Positions 17,743 through 25,594 of a stretch of 64,000 bases of DNA are shown in pieces. A model generated the notes under the pieces. The model ran no database searches. It was not told where the DNA came from and was given only the letters and a program-made list of their open reading frames with translations. The stretch's first letter is position 1. Each line of letters begins with the position of its first letter. The translations under genes and the position numbers were made by a program. The stretch is from Polyangia bacterium (GTDB lineage Bacteria > Myxococcota_A > Polyangia > Nannocystales > Nannocystaceae), in contig JAUIFF010000002.1 in the NCBI GenBank assembly GCA_030429545.1, positions 496,001 through 560,000 of the forward strand, read 5' to 3'.

Positions 17743-18743
17743 AGCGAGAGCTTCGGTTTCTCTTCGGAGGGTTGAGGCGTGGGCTTGCGCAACTTCTGAA
17801 TGCAAGGGTCCGGGTTTTGGTCGAGGATGCTCTGCACGTTCGCGGGCAGCTGTTTGTGGTGCTTCATGATTTCGCTGCGCACACGGAAGAACGCGGCGAA
17901 ACTCGACAGAATGTGGTTGTAGGCTTTGACCGAGACCGGGCCCAACACACCGTTGAGGTGCTCGGTCGTCGGCTCACCCATGTACACACGCAGCAGGCCG
18001 TTTTCACCGCGATACAGTGCCCGGGGCTTGGTCGGTTCTTTTGGCAAGGCCTCAATCAGCGGAGCTGTCGATTTGAGGAAGTGCTGATAGTGTGCATAGA
18101 CAACTCGCGCATCGATTGTGGCGTTTCCGGCGAGGGTCCATGAGGCTGCGTAGAGTTGGGCACACAGAGCCAAGGGGTCGGTGTCTGCACTGCGAGTCCA
18201 GGTGAGTGCCGGGGGCCTGTCGGTGAGGGCATGTCCGTAGATCCATGGCCATGTCCCGAGAGACACGGGGTACAGGGTTGGCCAAAAGCAATCCCGAGGG
18301 GTGAGCGACTGGTTTCGCTGCGGGTGAAAATAGGTCTCGCGGTTGACGGCCGGAAAAGCCCGGACACCCTCGATGCAGCCCCCGTTGGGCACTTTGGACA
18401 GATCGATCGCAAGGATCCATCCACGCTGTGCACTCGAGGCGTCGTGTAGGGTCGCGTGACGGGCTTGGGCGAACGATTGCGGGGCTGTCTCTTTGGTCTT
18501 GTTGCGGACGTGCTGACGCAGCGCCAGGATGGCGACACTGAGAATCGAACCCAACTGGCCGTTGCTCGCCAATGACCCGCGAAGGCCGGGCTCGAGCACA
18601 TCCGAGAATCCGAGCGCGGTGCCGAGGCGCCGCCATTGATCCGCGGCGAACTCGTTGATCGACTTCTTCGCGGTGACATCGACTTCGCCGACGATCGTGA
18701 TGAGGTCGCCGAGGCCAGGCCCGTAGCAGCTGCTGAGGTTCAT
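17739..18743 (-). CDS. Unknown soluble element protein (334 aa)
   Basis: It starts MNLSSCYGPGLGDLITIVG at ATG 18743 and is coupled by ATGA both to the tail-anchored gene upstream and to the 624-residue gene downstream. It contains SILSVAILALRQHVRNKT, WILAIDLSKVPNGGC, WIYGHALTDRPPALTW and a Pro/Lys tail. No transmembrane segment is evident. It may form one module with its two membrane-bound neighbours. No recognisable domain; function unknown. Confidence 0.5.
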   Translation of the reverse strand: MNLSSCYGPGLGDLITIVGEVDVTAKKSINEFAADQWRRLGTALGFSDVLEPGLRGSLASNGQLGSILSVAILALRQHVRNKTKETAPQSFAQARHATLHDASSAQRGWILAIDLSKVPNGGCIEGVRAFPAVNRETYFHPQRNQSLTPRDCFWPTLYPVSLGTWPWIYGHALTDRPPALTWTRSADTDPLALCAQLYAASWTLAGNATIDARVVYAHYQHFLKSTAPLIEALPKEPTKPRALYRGENGLLRVYMGEPTTEHLNGVLGPVSVKAYNHILSSFAAFFRVRSEIMKHHKQLPANVQSILDQNPDPCIQKLRKPTPQPSEEKPKLSL

Positions 18744-19387
18744 GACCCGCTGCTCCTCCGGCGCCACATCCAAAACCCCACGCCGACGGCTACGACGGCT
18801 CCCACGGCCACCAGGAGCTTCTTGCGCGAAGACTGCTCGAGTTCGACGGGGTCGTCCTCGGGCATGTCTTGGTCGTCGACGATGTCCGGGTCAATCGGCG
18901 GGGTGTCGTCGCCCTGGTCGACGACTTCGTCATCGTCCTGACTCGGCAGGTCGGGCGGGGCGTCGTCGGGCGGGGTGTTCGGGGGCCCGTCGACGGGAAC
19001 CTTCCAACCTTCCTCTTCGAACATCTGCTCGATCGCGGTGCGGTCCCACGTTGCGAGTGCAGCCTTGAGCGGGCCCTCGAGTTCCTGTGGCACGTTGTTG
19101 CGCGGGTCGAGGGTGTCTGGGTCGACCGCTTCGCCGAGGATCAGGAGCAGCGCTGGCGGTGCTCGGTCGATCGCTAGCGAGAGCTCGCCCTCGGGCATGG
19201 GTTGTGCCCGGACTGCGTTGAGTGGGTAATCACCATTGGCGACCGCGGTTGTGAACGCCTCGCGGGCATCGGCTGTGGCCCGGTCGACGAGGACCGTGAG
19301 CCATTGCCGGAGCTCGTTGTCGTCGGGCGACGCATCCGGTGCCGAGTATTTGAGCAGGAGCTCAATCGAGTGTCGATCGACGTACAT
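18740..19387 (-). CDS. Tail-anchored protein with acidic linker (215 aa)
   Basis: An N-terminal helical domain (residues 1-130, with RHSIELLLKYSAPDASPDD and IEQMFEEEGWKVP) is followed by about 50 residues of Asp, Pro and Glu and then a single C-terminal helix (LLVAVGAVVAVGVGFWMW) with a basic end RRRSS. This orientation would leave the N-terminal domain inside and the tail in the membrane. It starts 3 nt after the stop of the beta-rich 282-residue gene. Confidence 0.55.
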   Translation of the reverse strand: MYVDRHSIELLLKYSAPDASPDDNELRQWLTVLVDRATADAREAFTTAVANGDYPLNAVRAQPMPEGELSLAIDRAPPALLLILGEAVDPDTLDPRNNVPQELEGPLKAALATWDRTAIEQMFEEEGWKVPVDGPPNTPPDDAPPDLPSQDDDEVVDQGDDTPPIDPDIVDDQDMPEDDPVELEQSSRKKLLVAVGAVVAVGVGFWMWRRRSSGS

Positions 19388-19390
19388 CGG

Positions 19391-20239
19391 CTATACCGCT
19401 CCTGTCACCCGACGGATTTGAACTGGCGACACGTCGAGTTCGATGTAGTTGACGGCTCCTTGCGCCTGATTGGTGCGAAAGACCATCTTGTCAGTCGCCG
19501 ACATCCACACCGGCTTGCTCCACTCCATGTTGCCGGCGACTGTGACCTCCTTGTAATCCGTCGCAAACGGAGCCTTCAAACCGACTTGCAGTGCGTTGCC
19601 GGGTGAGTTGGACATTCGTGCCCAGACATAAATGCCCTGTCGGTAGTGACCGTTTGTCAGGTCTCCGACACTCACGAAGCCGATTCCCGAGGCAACCGCG
19701 GCTCGCCGGATTTTGAGTGCCTGGTCAAACTGCCAGATCGGTTGCAACGGGGTTGGTCCGAAGTCAAACGTGCCACCGCCCTGGACCTCGATGAGGTAGC
19801 GCGACATCAGCTGGACAGGCCGATGTTCGACACGCATGTACGGGGTACACTCGCGCTCGGACAGGTCTTGGAGAAGAATGAGGACACGCCGGGTACGTGA
19901 TTCGCCACTCCAGACGATTCGCAGCACTTCACCACCGGCCATGAATACTCGCTGGTATCGCGTGCTCAGGCCAACTTCGCGGATCGGTATTGTTGGCGAG
20001 TCTGGTGATGTCACCCTTGCGAACGCACCGGGAAAGTCACTGTCGATTGCAATCGACACGAGCTTTGCGGTCGTCGGCGAAACGAGGCCACCGAATGACG
20101 CATCGACGACACCACCACCGTTGAGCTGTGCCTCATACACGGGCCCAGAGCCCGTGAGGTCAGCACGGGTGATGTTGATCGGAGAAGAGCCATCGTAGGT
20201 ACCCGTATTTGTCAGCACGAGTTTGATTGGTTCAGCCAT
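19391..20239 (-). CDS. Beta-rich protein A (282 aa), candidate structural protein
   Basis: The sequence is dense in short alternating strands and turns (MAEPIKLVLTNTGTYDG, VVDASFGGLVSPTTAKLVS, EVLRIVWSGESRTRRVLIL, RQGIYVWARMSNSPGNAL, DKMVFRTNQAQGAVNYIEL), with no helix-rich part, signal or membrane segment. AAAAGGA lies eight bases before ATG 20239, one of the clearer ribosome sites of the operon, after an 80-nt spacer, so it may be translated independently and well. Size and composition would suit a jelly-roll capsid or spike protein. That is inference from style, not homology. Confidence 0.5.
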   Translation of the reverse strand: MAEPIKLVLTNTGTYDGSSPINITRADLTGSGPVYEAQLNGGGVVDASFGGLVSPTTAKLVSIAIDSDFPGAFARVTSPDSPTIPIREVGLSTRYQRVFMAGGEVLRIVWSGESRTRRVLILLQDLSERECTPYMRVEHRPVQLMSRYLIEVQGGGTFDFGPTPLQPIWQFDQALKIRRAAVASGIGFVSVGDLTNGHYRQGIYVWARMSNSPGNALQVGLKAPFATDYKEVTVAGNMEWSKPVWMSATDKMVFRTNQAQGAVNYIELDVSPVQIRRVTGAV

Positions 20240-20319
20240 TGGACGATTCCTTTTGAGCCACGTACACGGGCCCAGAGTTCTACACTGTCAGTTTTACGAA
20301 ACGCGGCTATCGAGCAGGA

Positions 20320-21159
20320 TCAGGGGAGGCAGTCGCCATAGCCCCATTGTTTGCACAGCTCGTACCACTCCTTGAGGTCATGGGGTAGCCGGACAGATGC
20401 CGACACGAGGTTGTTTTGCAAGCCCTTGTGCCGCAGGACGACTTCGATTCGTTCGGCGTATCCGACTTCGATCCGGCGTCCTTTGTATTCGGGCCAACCG
20501 ACGAAAATCTGTGTGCCGTCTTTGTTGAGGAAGTTGTTGCCCTCGAACGTCACACCGATCATTTTCTTTTTGCCGCCACTCACTAGGTAAAACTCGATCT
20601 CGATGTCGAGATAGTTGTTGCCCCCGTTGGCCAAGTGCAGATCGATGTTGATCACCTTGGGGATAAAACCCGGTCGTTCGGGGTGGGTGAGCGTGATGAA
20701 CTGACTCGGTGCAACCGGCCATGCGTCCACGGCGTTGGGGTCGTCGACCTTGACGATTTCGCCGAGGACAATCTGGCTCTCCTGGGATGCCTCGTCCATC
20801 GTGTAGCGGCTAAACGGGACCCTACCAGGGCACATCGTGTCGATGCAGAATTTCCATAGGCCGTTGCAGCGTTGGTCGATCGTAGAACACTTGCCGTTAC
20901 AACTTCCGCCCTTGTGCTCGAGGGCCTGGCACATGGCTTCGAGGCGCTTGCAGTACTCCTCCAACCGACTGATCCGACTCGCGGCTTCACAGTTGACCAG
21001 CTCGAGGATTTGGTCGGGTTGTTTGTTGGTTGCGTGACACATGGCCAGCAGGGTTTCGTGGCGGGTACGTTCAAACCGGTCATTTCGCTGGATATCACCG
21101 GCCACGGTGACGGTGGGCATCTGGGTTGCTTGCAGTGCGTTTGTTGATTTTGTGTCCAT
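20320..21159 (-). CDS. Beta-rich protein B (279 aa) with Cys-rich helical N-terminus
   Basis: The start is ATG 21159, one base after the preceding stop, with AAAGGG upstream. Residues 1-110 are helical and polar (RFERTRHETLLAMCHATNK, RISRLEEYCKRLEAMCQAL), then a Cys cluster (GGSCNGKCSTIDQRC, KFCIDTMCPG). From about residue 145 the chain is beta-rich (INIDLHLANGGNNYLDIEI, FYLVSGGKKKMIGVTFEG, IEVGYAERIEVVLRHKG). It is adjacent to beta-rich protein A; two neighbouring genes of equal size and style could be a pair of coat proteins. No family recognised. Confidence 0.5.
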   Translation of the reverse strand: MDTKSTNALQATQMPTVTVAGDIQRNDRFERTRHETLLAMCHATNKQPDQILELVNCEAASRISRLEEYCKRLEAMCQALEHKGGSCNGKCSTIDQRCNGLWKFCIDTMCPGRVPFSRYTMDEASQESQIVLGEIVKVDDPNAVDAWPVAPSQFITLTHPERPGFIPKVINIDLHLANGGNNYLDIEIEFYLVSGGKKKMIGVTFEGNNFLNKDGTQIFVGWPEYKGRRIEVGYAERIEVVLRHKGLQNNLVSASVRLPHDLKEWYELCKQWGYGDCLP

Positions 21160-21160
21160 C

Positions 21161-21328
21161 TCAATCAGCCCTTTCAAGGGTCAGGGTAAAACGGTCGCCG
21201 ACCTCGAGTTTGTTGAGGAAGTCGGTGGGAAGCTCAATGTTGAGTTGGTGGCCTTCATCGTTTTCGGCGGTCAGTCGCCCGATGGGTAAATCGATGGGCA
21301 CCAGTTTCTTTTTGACGGTCCAAGTCAT
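21161..21328 (-). CDS. Small unknown protein (55 aa)
   Basis: It begins MTWTVKKKLVPIDLPIG at ATG 21328, 17 nt after the neighbouring stop, and ends LEVGDRFTLTLERAD. Strand-turn-strand pattern, no hydrophobic helix. The longer frame that reaches 21580 is antisense-like and was discarded. The small size and position between a three-helix membrane protein and beta-rich protein B are the only clues. Confidence 0.5.
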   Translation of the reverse strand: MTWTVKKKLVPIDLPIGRLTAENDEGHQLNIELPTDFLNKLEVGDRFTLTLERAD

Positions 21329-21345
21329 GGGAATTAATCGATGGG

Positions 21346-21897
21346 CTATCGACGCTTCGCTCGTGTTTTGACAGTGGGAAACGCCTGGGTTGAACTCGAG
21401 GGAAGCTCTGGGTTCATGCGGACCCACATGGTTGAGCCTGCGAGGAATGCTCCGCCGGCAGCAGCAACGGCGCCACGGATCGCAAGCGGAACCTCCTTGA
21501 GCAGGACCAACGCAGCCCCGCCAGCCACCGCGGCGCCAATGAGCCCATTGACGGGGATTTCGCGGGGGGAGAGGTCCCAAACCTTGTGGCTCAGGGTACC
21601 GGCGATTGTGCCGAGTCCCGCGACCACCATGATGCCGAGGACATCGACGTTATCTCCCGCGCGGATCGTTTTGATCCCGTCCTTCAGGATCATCACTCGA
21701 TTCGAGTCGAGGCGATCGAACGATGCCGGGTCCTGCGTGTCGATGCCTTCCATCTGGGCGAGGATGCGTTTTGCCGCCTTCTCGGCATTTTCGTCGTTGA
21801 GTTCCTCAAACGCCTTTTGTGTATTGAGACGTTCGCTCGGTGATTTCCTCGTGTCGACAAACAGGTCGACATTGTCAAAGTAGTTCGCTGCCATCAT
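21346..21897 (-). CDS. Three-helix membrane protein (183 aa)
   Basis: A soluble N-terminal part of about 80 residues (LNTQKAFEELNDENAEKAA, RVMILKDGIKTIRAGDN) precedes three hydrophobic segments: VLGIMVVAGLGTIAGTL, VNGLIGAAVAGGAALVLL and IRGAVAAAGGAFLAGSTMW, all glycine/alanine-rich. The ATG at 21897 forms ATGA with the upstream stop. A small polytopic membrane component of the presumed assembly; no family recognised. Confidence 0.55.
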   Translation of the reverse strand: MMAANYFDNVDLFVDTRKSPSERLNTQKAFEELNDENAEKAAKRILAQMEGIDTQDPASFDRLDSNRVMILKDGIKTIRAGDNVDVLGIMVVAGLGTIAGTLSHKVWDLSPREIPVNGLIGAAVAGGAALVLLKEVPLAIRGAVAAAGGAFLAGSTMWVRMNPELPSSSTQAFPTVKTRAKRR

Positions 21898-22454
21898 TTT
21901 GCCTTTCGGGTTTTCAGGTGACCAAACACCATCTTCGCAAGACCGAGGAGGGCATCCATTCCACCTGGCTCCTGGGCCTTGCGTTCGTGCTGACTGATTT
22001 TGAAGAGTGCGAGCCGCTCGTTGGCGAAGCTGTTATTGAGGTCGCCGATCAGGTCGTGGGTCTTTCGCGTGACTTCCAGCGACCGGGCGATGCACTCGTG
22101 CTGCATCTCGGTCACGCGAAACGAACTGGCGACGACATCGTCGGGAGCCGGTGTTCGCGGGGCCGGACGTGTGGGCATTCGCCTGCGAGGTTGCTCAGGA
22201 GGCTTCTCTTCGATGTCTGGCGACTCCTCGCTGTCCTGCATTTTCTCGCCGGCTTGCGGGTCTTCGGGCGCGACGCGAAGTGGCGGCCCTTCGAGTGTCA
22301 AGGGCTCACCGTCGATTGTATAGATGCACTCGGACCCGCCTGCTTGGTAGATGTCGCGGGCTCGACGTAGGAGCATGGCTTCGCTCCCAGACCTATACGT
22401 AAAGACAACGGCGGAATTGGGGACACCCACCTTCAAGACCTTGTTCTGTGCCAT
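21894..22454 (-). CDS. First gene of the element operon, unknown (186 aa)
   Basis: It starts MAQNKVLKVGVPNSAVVF, continues with SGSEAMLLRRARDIYQAGG, then a Pro/Arg/Glu-rich linker (EKPPEQPRRRMPTRPAPRT) and a helical end (RKTHDLIGDLNNSFANER, GMDALLGLAKMVFGHLKT). ATG 22454 was preferred to the preceding TTG. It is the promoter-proximal gene of the 21-gene run. No domain recognised. Confidence 0.5.
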   Translation of the reverse strand: MAQNKVLKVGVPNSAVVFTYRSGSEAMLLRRARDIYQAGGSECIYTIDGEPLTLEGPPLRVAPEDPQAGEKMQDSEESPDIEEKPPEQPRRRMPTRPAPRTPAPDDVVASSFRVTEMQHECIARSLEVTRKTHDLIGDLNNSFANERLALFKISQHERKAQEPGGMDALLGLAKMVFGHLKTRKAK

Positions 22455-22628
22455 CAATCAAGGGATAGCAGACAACAGGTCATTGCAATGGCCGCCGTGG
22501 CTTTTGCCAAAAATAAACTATGAAACGAATTTCAATTATATCGAACAGTCACATGAAATAAATCGAACACTTTTGGTTTGTTGCTCTATCAACGAACAAT
22601 TTGTGAAACGAATACCAATTATATCGAA
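22455..22628 (-). promoter_or_regulatory. AT-rich control region with a 26-bp direct repeat, each copy holding TATAAT
   Basis: Two near-identical 26-bp copies (22521-22546 and 22604-22629, 24 of 26 bases the same) begin TGAAACGAAT and end CAATTATATCGAAC. Read on the minus strand each contains TTCGATATAATTG, with a perfect TATAAT -10 hexamer. No clear -35 box was found. The region is far more AT-rich than its surroundings and lies directly before the first gene of the operon and after the regulator gene, whose stop codon touches copy 2. It likely holds the operon promoter and regulator sites. Confidence 0.6.
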
Positions 22629-23105
22629 CTACCGGACGGCCGATTCATCAACAGTGCACATGAGGAGATCTCCCTTCTCCGGGCGAACGATCCGCAGGCG
22701 GGGCTGTTGATAGGTCACGACGCCTTCGATGCCGCAGGCAAACGAGACCTCGAGAGCGATACGAGTCGTAAATCGCTTGCCATTGCACACACGCCAGACA
22801 GTTGAGCGCGAGCAGTCAGCCTTCTCGACCACAACGCCGAACGAGAGCACCTCGACGCGCTGTTTGACGACGCGAATAAAGGATGTGATCGACTTGTGGC
22901 CACAATAACCGAGGCCCACGCTGTCGAGACCTTCCATCAGGTCGGGGAATGATGGGTTGAAGTCGTCGGGGTCGCGGTCGGCGTGGGCGAGAAGTTTGCC
23001 GCCGATAACACAGCCGACGCGGTTGGCCATATCTCGCCAGGTCAAGCGCTTGTTGTGGAGCGCTTCATCAATCATGCCTCGAAGGTCGCCAGGGAAGATT
23101 CGCAT
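22629..23105 (-). CDS. Probable HTH regulator of the element (158 aa)
   Basis: The true start is probably ATG 23105 (MRIFPGDLRGMIDEAL); the longer frame runs antisense to a lipoprotein gene. Residues about 88-125 (FGVVVEKADCSRSTVWRVC, then NGKRFTTRIALEVS) have the helix-turn-helix shape of XRE/LacI-type DNA-binding proteins, with SRSTVWRV as recognition helix. The N-terminal part (LTWRDMANRVGCVIGG) may hold a second small helical domain. It lies immediately upstream of the operon control region and faces the divergent lipoprotein gene 51 bp away, so it could control both. Confidence 0.5.
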   Translation of the reverse strand: MRIFPGDLRGMIDEALHNKRLTWRDMANRVGCVIGGKLLAHADRDPDDFNPSFPDLMEGLDSVGLGYCGHKSITSFIRVVKQRVEVLSFGVVVEKADCSRSTVWRVCNGKRFTTRIALEVSFACGIEGVVTYQQPRLRIVRPEKGDLLMCTVDESAVR

Positions 23106-23156
23106 GCAACAATTTTGGCGGGTGCTCGTCGCGCCAAGCGTGCTATATACGCGCTG

Positions 23157-23753
23157 ATGCGCGCATCGGCCCTGCTCCTCACCGTCGCTATCTTTGCTTG
23201 CAAGGCTCCTACGGAGGGAACTGGCACAACTCTTGCCGAAGAGTCGGACACGTCGACGGACTCCGCGTCGACCGCAACCCAGGGGGAGTCGGCCACCGAA
23301 ACCGACCCGACGACCGACGGTGGAACCGACCCGACGACCGACGGTGAAACCGAGACGGCGACCGAGTCGACCGACGGCGAAACCGAGTCGGCCACCGACA
23401 GCGACACCGAGACAACCGGAGGCGGACCATTCGCGGACGCGGTCCAGTACTACTGCTTCGGAGTCTGCCGAGTGTCGTCGCCACCTGTCGGAATGGACAA
23501 CTGCGACCAGGCCGACGCCGACCTGTTTTGTCAGTTGGTGCTCAACGACCCCGAGGCCACGGCGACCGAGTGGGAGTCGACAACGATCTTCCACGGGCCT
23601 GGGTTCTGCTGTGGGGGCGAGGGCCTGGGCACGACGGTGGACTTCTTCGACTTCCAAATCTGCTGGGAGCCGGAGGACTTGCTGCCCGACCACGGGGTGG
23701 ACGGAGTGGTGATTCCGCGGGAGTCGTTGGTTTGTGCGGGGGGATCAGGTTGA
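23157..23753 (+). CDS. Lipoprotein with Thr/Glu/Asp stalk, element-borne
   Basis: The start was moved to ATG 23157 because a lipoprotein signal begins there (MRASALLLTVAIFACKAP, Cys about residue 15). About 80 residues of Thr, Glu, Asp and Gly follow, then a Cys-rich globular domain (DAVQYYCFGVCRVSSPP, GFCCGGEGLGTT, FFDFQICWEPEDL). This stalk style is the same as in the host lipoproteins at 42-57 kb, so the element appears long adapted to its host. Probably exposed on the cell surface. Role unknown. Confidence 0.7.
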   Translation: MRASALLLTVAIFACKAPTEGTGTTLAEESDTSTDSASTATQGESATETDPTTDGGTDPTTDGETETATESTDGETESATDSDTETTGGGPFADAVQYYCFGVCRVSSPPVGMDNCDQADADLFCQLVLNDPEATATEWESTTIFHGPGFCCGGEGLGTTVDFFDFQICWEPEDLLPDHGVDGVVIPRESLVCAGGSG

Positions 23754-23845
23754 AAATGGTTTTGATTTCAAGGGGGTGACAAATTTTGTCATTTGGGTTT
23801 TTGGTGGCTGATGACAAATTTTGTCGTGGGTCGAGCGGTGCTTCC

Positions 23846-24628
23846 TTACAGAAAGTAGCCGGAACAGCCACCTGGAAGCCGAAAAGTCTCCACGCACGTG
23901 TTGGCTTCACAACGCGCTGATTCACACTCAAGGCTGTAAGAACAGCTCTCTCCGAGGCGTGCAAGTGCCTTGCACTGACCGCTCGCTGCACAAATATTCC
24001 CGACACGACATGGGCGAAATACTTCGCCCGCAGTCGAGCATGGCTCACCTTCCTCGGGGCGGGGTCGACACTCTGGGATCGCTAACGAAGAGTCGCAAAA
24101 GAGCCCCTCAAATGGATCGCAGTTGCCGTATGGCTTGCCGTCCTCTGTCAGGCACGCATCTCCTTCCCCGAGTTGCGGGAGAAGCTCTTTATCAGGGTCC
24201 TCGCAGATGCTGTTCACCGCGTTGCAATACAAGCCCTGCTCACAATTGCTCATTCGGTTATGGACATCAAAAATGTCACAGGGCATGCCCTCGCTGCGGG
24301 AACCATGGAAAATGAGGCAAGTCTTTCTCGGCTCGTCGCCCTCCAAGCACTGGTTTGTGAGCGAAACGTTCAGTCGTTCAGCCACGCAGTCGGGATCGTA
24401 GGAGGCATCCGCTTGTTGAGCCCGGGTTTGCCCTTCGCCAATGAGCGACTCTAGCTGGTTGATGCATGTAGTTTTATCCAGCCACTCTTCAAGCGGGCAG
24501 TCACAATCGAAAACCTGGTCGCAAACTACCTCGGCGTAGGTTTTTGACAATGCCGATTGCTCAACATCCGAATATGGAGCTTGTGGTCCGCAACCAACAA
24601 GCAACCCGAGAACAAGAAACTTCCGCAT
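23846..24628 (-). CDS. Cys-rich lipoprotein, element-borne
   Basis: The product has 260 residues. ATG 24628 starts a lipoprotein signal (MRKFLVLGLLVGCGPQ). The mature part has about twenty Cys in knotted-looking spacings (VVCDQVFDCDCPLEEW, NCEQGLYCNAVNSICED, PCRVGNICAASGQCKA, YSLECESARCEANTC). Similar Cys-rich lipoproteins are common in Myxococcota genomes and are taken to be surface proteins. TGACA-type palindromes flank the gene on both sides, so it may be under element control. Convergent with the lipoprotein gene at 23157. Confidence 0.65.
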   Translation of the reverse strand: MRKFLVLGLLVGCGPQAPYSDVEQSALSKTYAEVVCDQVFDCDCPLEEWLDKTTCINQLESLIGEGQTRAQQADASYDPDCVAERLNVSLTNQCLEGDEPRKTCLIFHGSRSEGMPCDIFDVHNRMSNCEQGLYCNAVNSICEDPDKELLPQLGEGDACLTEDGKPYGNCDPFEGLFCDSSLAIPECRPRPEEGEPCSTAGEVFRPCRVGNICAASGQCKALARLGESCSYSLECESARCEANTCVETFRLPGGCSGYFL

Positions 24629-25594
24629 GATTTTTCCTGACGCGTTGCCCACACACTACACGAATTTGTACCTGCGCACTTCGCGATCGATGACAAAATC
24701 CGTCATCCACGGACACCAAGCCCGCGGAATTACCATGCCGCCTTGCTGTGACCGACACTGCACGCCACCTGTCACCGCCGCGGCAGGTCCCGTCGTTCCT
24801 CACTGCTGTTGGCTGTCGCCGCACGATAGTCACCCGAAGCATGACCCGGCCCTACTGTGTCACCAACAATCGACGCGTACTCGCCGGCCGCCGACTGTGA
24901 CCGACCATGACACTTTCTGTCACCCAACACAGGTTGACACGCGCCGGTTGTCACCGACCACGACCGTCACCCGGTTGCGCGACCCAGATAGGCGACAACT
25001 TCCGGCTTGTTGGCAGCAACATGACCCGGCGGGAGGGTGACAAATTTTGTCCCGCACAGATGACAAAAAATGTCATCGAGTTCGGCCCCTCCTCGACAAT
25101 TTTAGACATGTCCCTTCAACCATCCACGCCCTTGCGGCTCCGTCGCGTTGCAACAAACCATCCCTATATAAAGGATGGCCCCGTCGCCGGCGTTGATCGG
25201 CCGGCGAGACCACTGGCACGGCGTTAGAACAATGGTACCGTCAGATTTGTGGAAGTAGCGGCCCGAGGCGGCCAGTCCGTCGCTCTGCTTGCAAGGAGGT
25301 CATCCTAGGCCGATTTCTTGTGGAGCTCGTGTCGCGAGTTCTACCCGACGAGTGCGGATGACAAGTCGTGTCAATTCGACGCTGCCACCCGCCTGAGTTC
25401 TGGTCTTCCGGTCAGCCGTTTTGCGGTTTGACAAACGATGGTCAGTGCCAGGCGGGTATGACGTCGACACGCCTTGTCACAGCTATTCAGGAAACACGTG
25501 GCAAGCGGCCTGACAGATTGTGTCGGACTGGCTTTTCGCGGGGTCTTGAATTGGTCGCCATTGGTTCCGCTATTACGAGAAAGGAGTATGGAAG
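24629..25594. other. Non-coding region of about 1 kb with clustered TGACA/TGTCA sites
   Basis: I find no credible gene in this stretch on either strand. It holds six of the 15-bp TGACA-N5-TGTCA sites plus many isolated TGACA or TGTCA(C) half sites, notably between 24750 and 24960, and a dyad with a TATATA loop at 25158. Position (beside the integrase) and content suggest a control, excision or replication region of the element. Confidence 0.6.
25158..25178. promoter_or_regulatory. Dyad CCATCC / GGATGG with TATATA-containing loop
   Basis: CCATCC (25158-25163) and GGATGG (25173-25178) flank CTATATAAA. The AT-rich centre in a GC-rich setting could be a -10 element with an overlapping operator, or simply a small hairpin. 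It lies 0.4 kb upstream of the excisionase-like gene. Confidence 0.25.

Larger units (their letters stand above)
23777..25525. repeat. Family of TGACA-N5-TGTCA inverted repeats
   Basis: Fifteen-bp sites with inverted 5-bp arms occur at 23777, 23812, 24691, 24908, 25038, 25061, 25359 and 25511; half of them match both arms perfectly and the rest differ by one base. A 16-bp variant is at 25429 and another perfect site lies inside the integrase gene at 26624. Three copies (23777, 23812, 25038) share TGACAAATTTTGTC. The two leftmost are 35 bp apart, and 25038 and 25061 are 23 bp apart. They surround a lipoprotein gene and precede the excisionase/integrase pair. Arm-type integrase sites, repressor operators or replication iterons would all fit. 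Confidence 0.7.

Noticed and set aside
20136..20277. Fifteen-bp direct repeat beginning TACACGGGCCCAG, 127 bp apart
   Set aside because: Only two copies, one in coding and one in spacer sequence; no further structure. Could be chance or a small duplication.
2118..22454. Reading the operon as an ordinary tailed prophage
   Set aside because: No terminase, portal, tape-measure, baseplate or tail-fibre protein can be recognised, and the abundance of membrane helices argues against it.
22983..23156. 58-codon upstream extension of the lipoprotein at 23157
   Set aside because: It lies opposite the regulator gene and would bury the lipoprotein signal peptide.
22629..23693. 354-residue version of the regulator
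   Set aside because: Its first 196 residues are the complement of a Thr-rich lipoprotein gene and have Arg/Gly-rich antisense composition.
23777..23826. The two TGACAAATTTTGTC palindromes as a bidirectional terminator between convergent lipoprotein genes
   Set aside because: The stems are short and AT-rich without a T-tract, and the same motif recurs in non-terminal positions.
25280..25300. AAGGAGGTCATCC resembling the complement of the 16S rRNA 3' end
   Set aside because: Similarity does not extend beyond about 13 bases and no other rRNA sequence is nearby.
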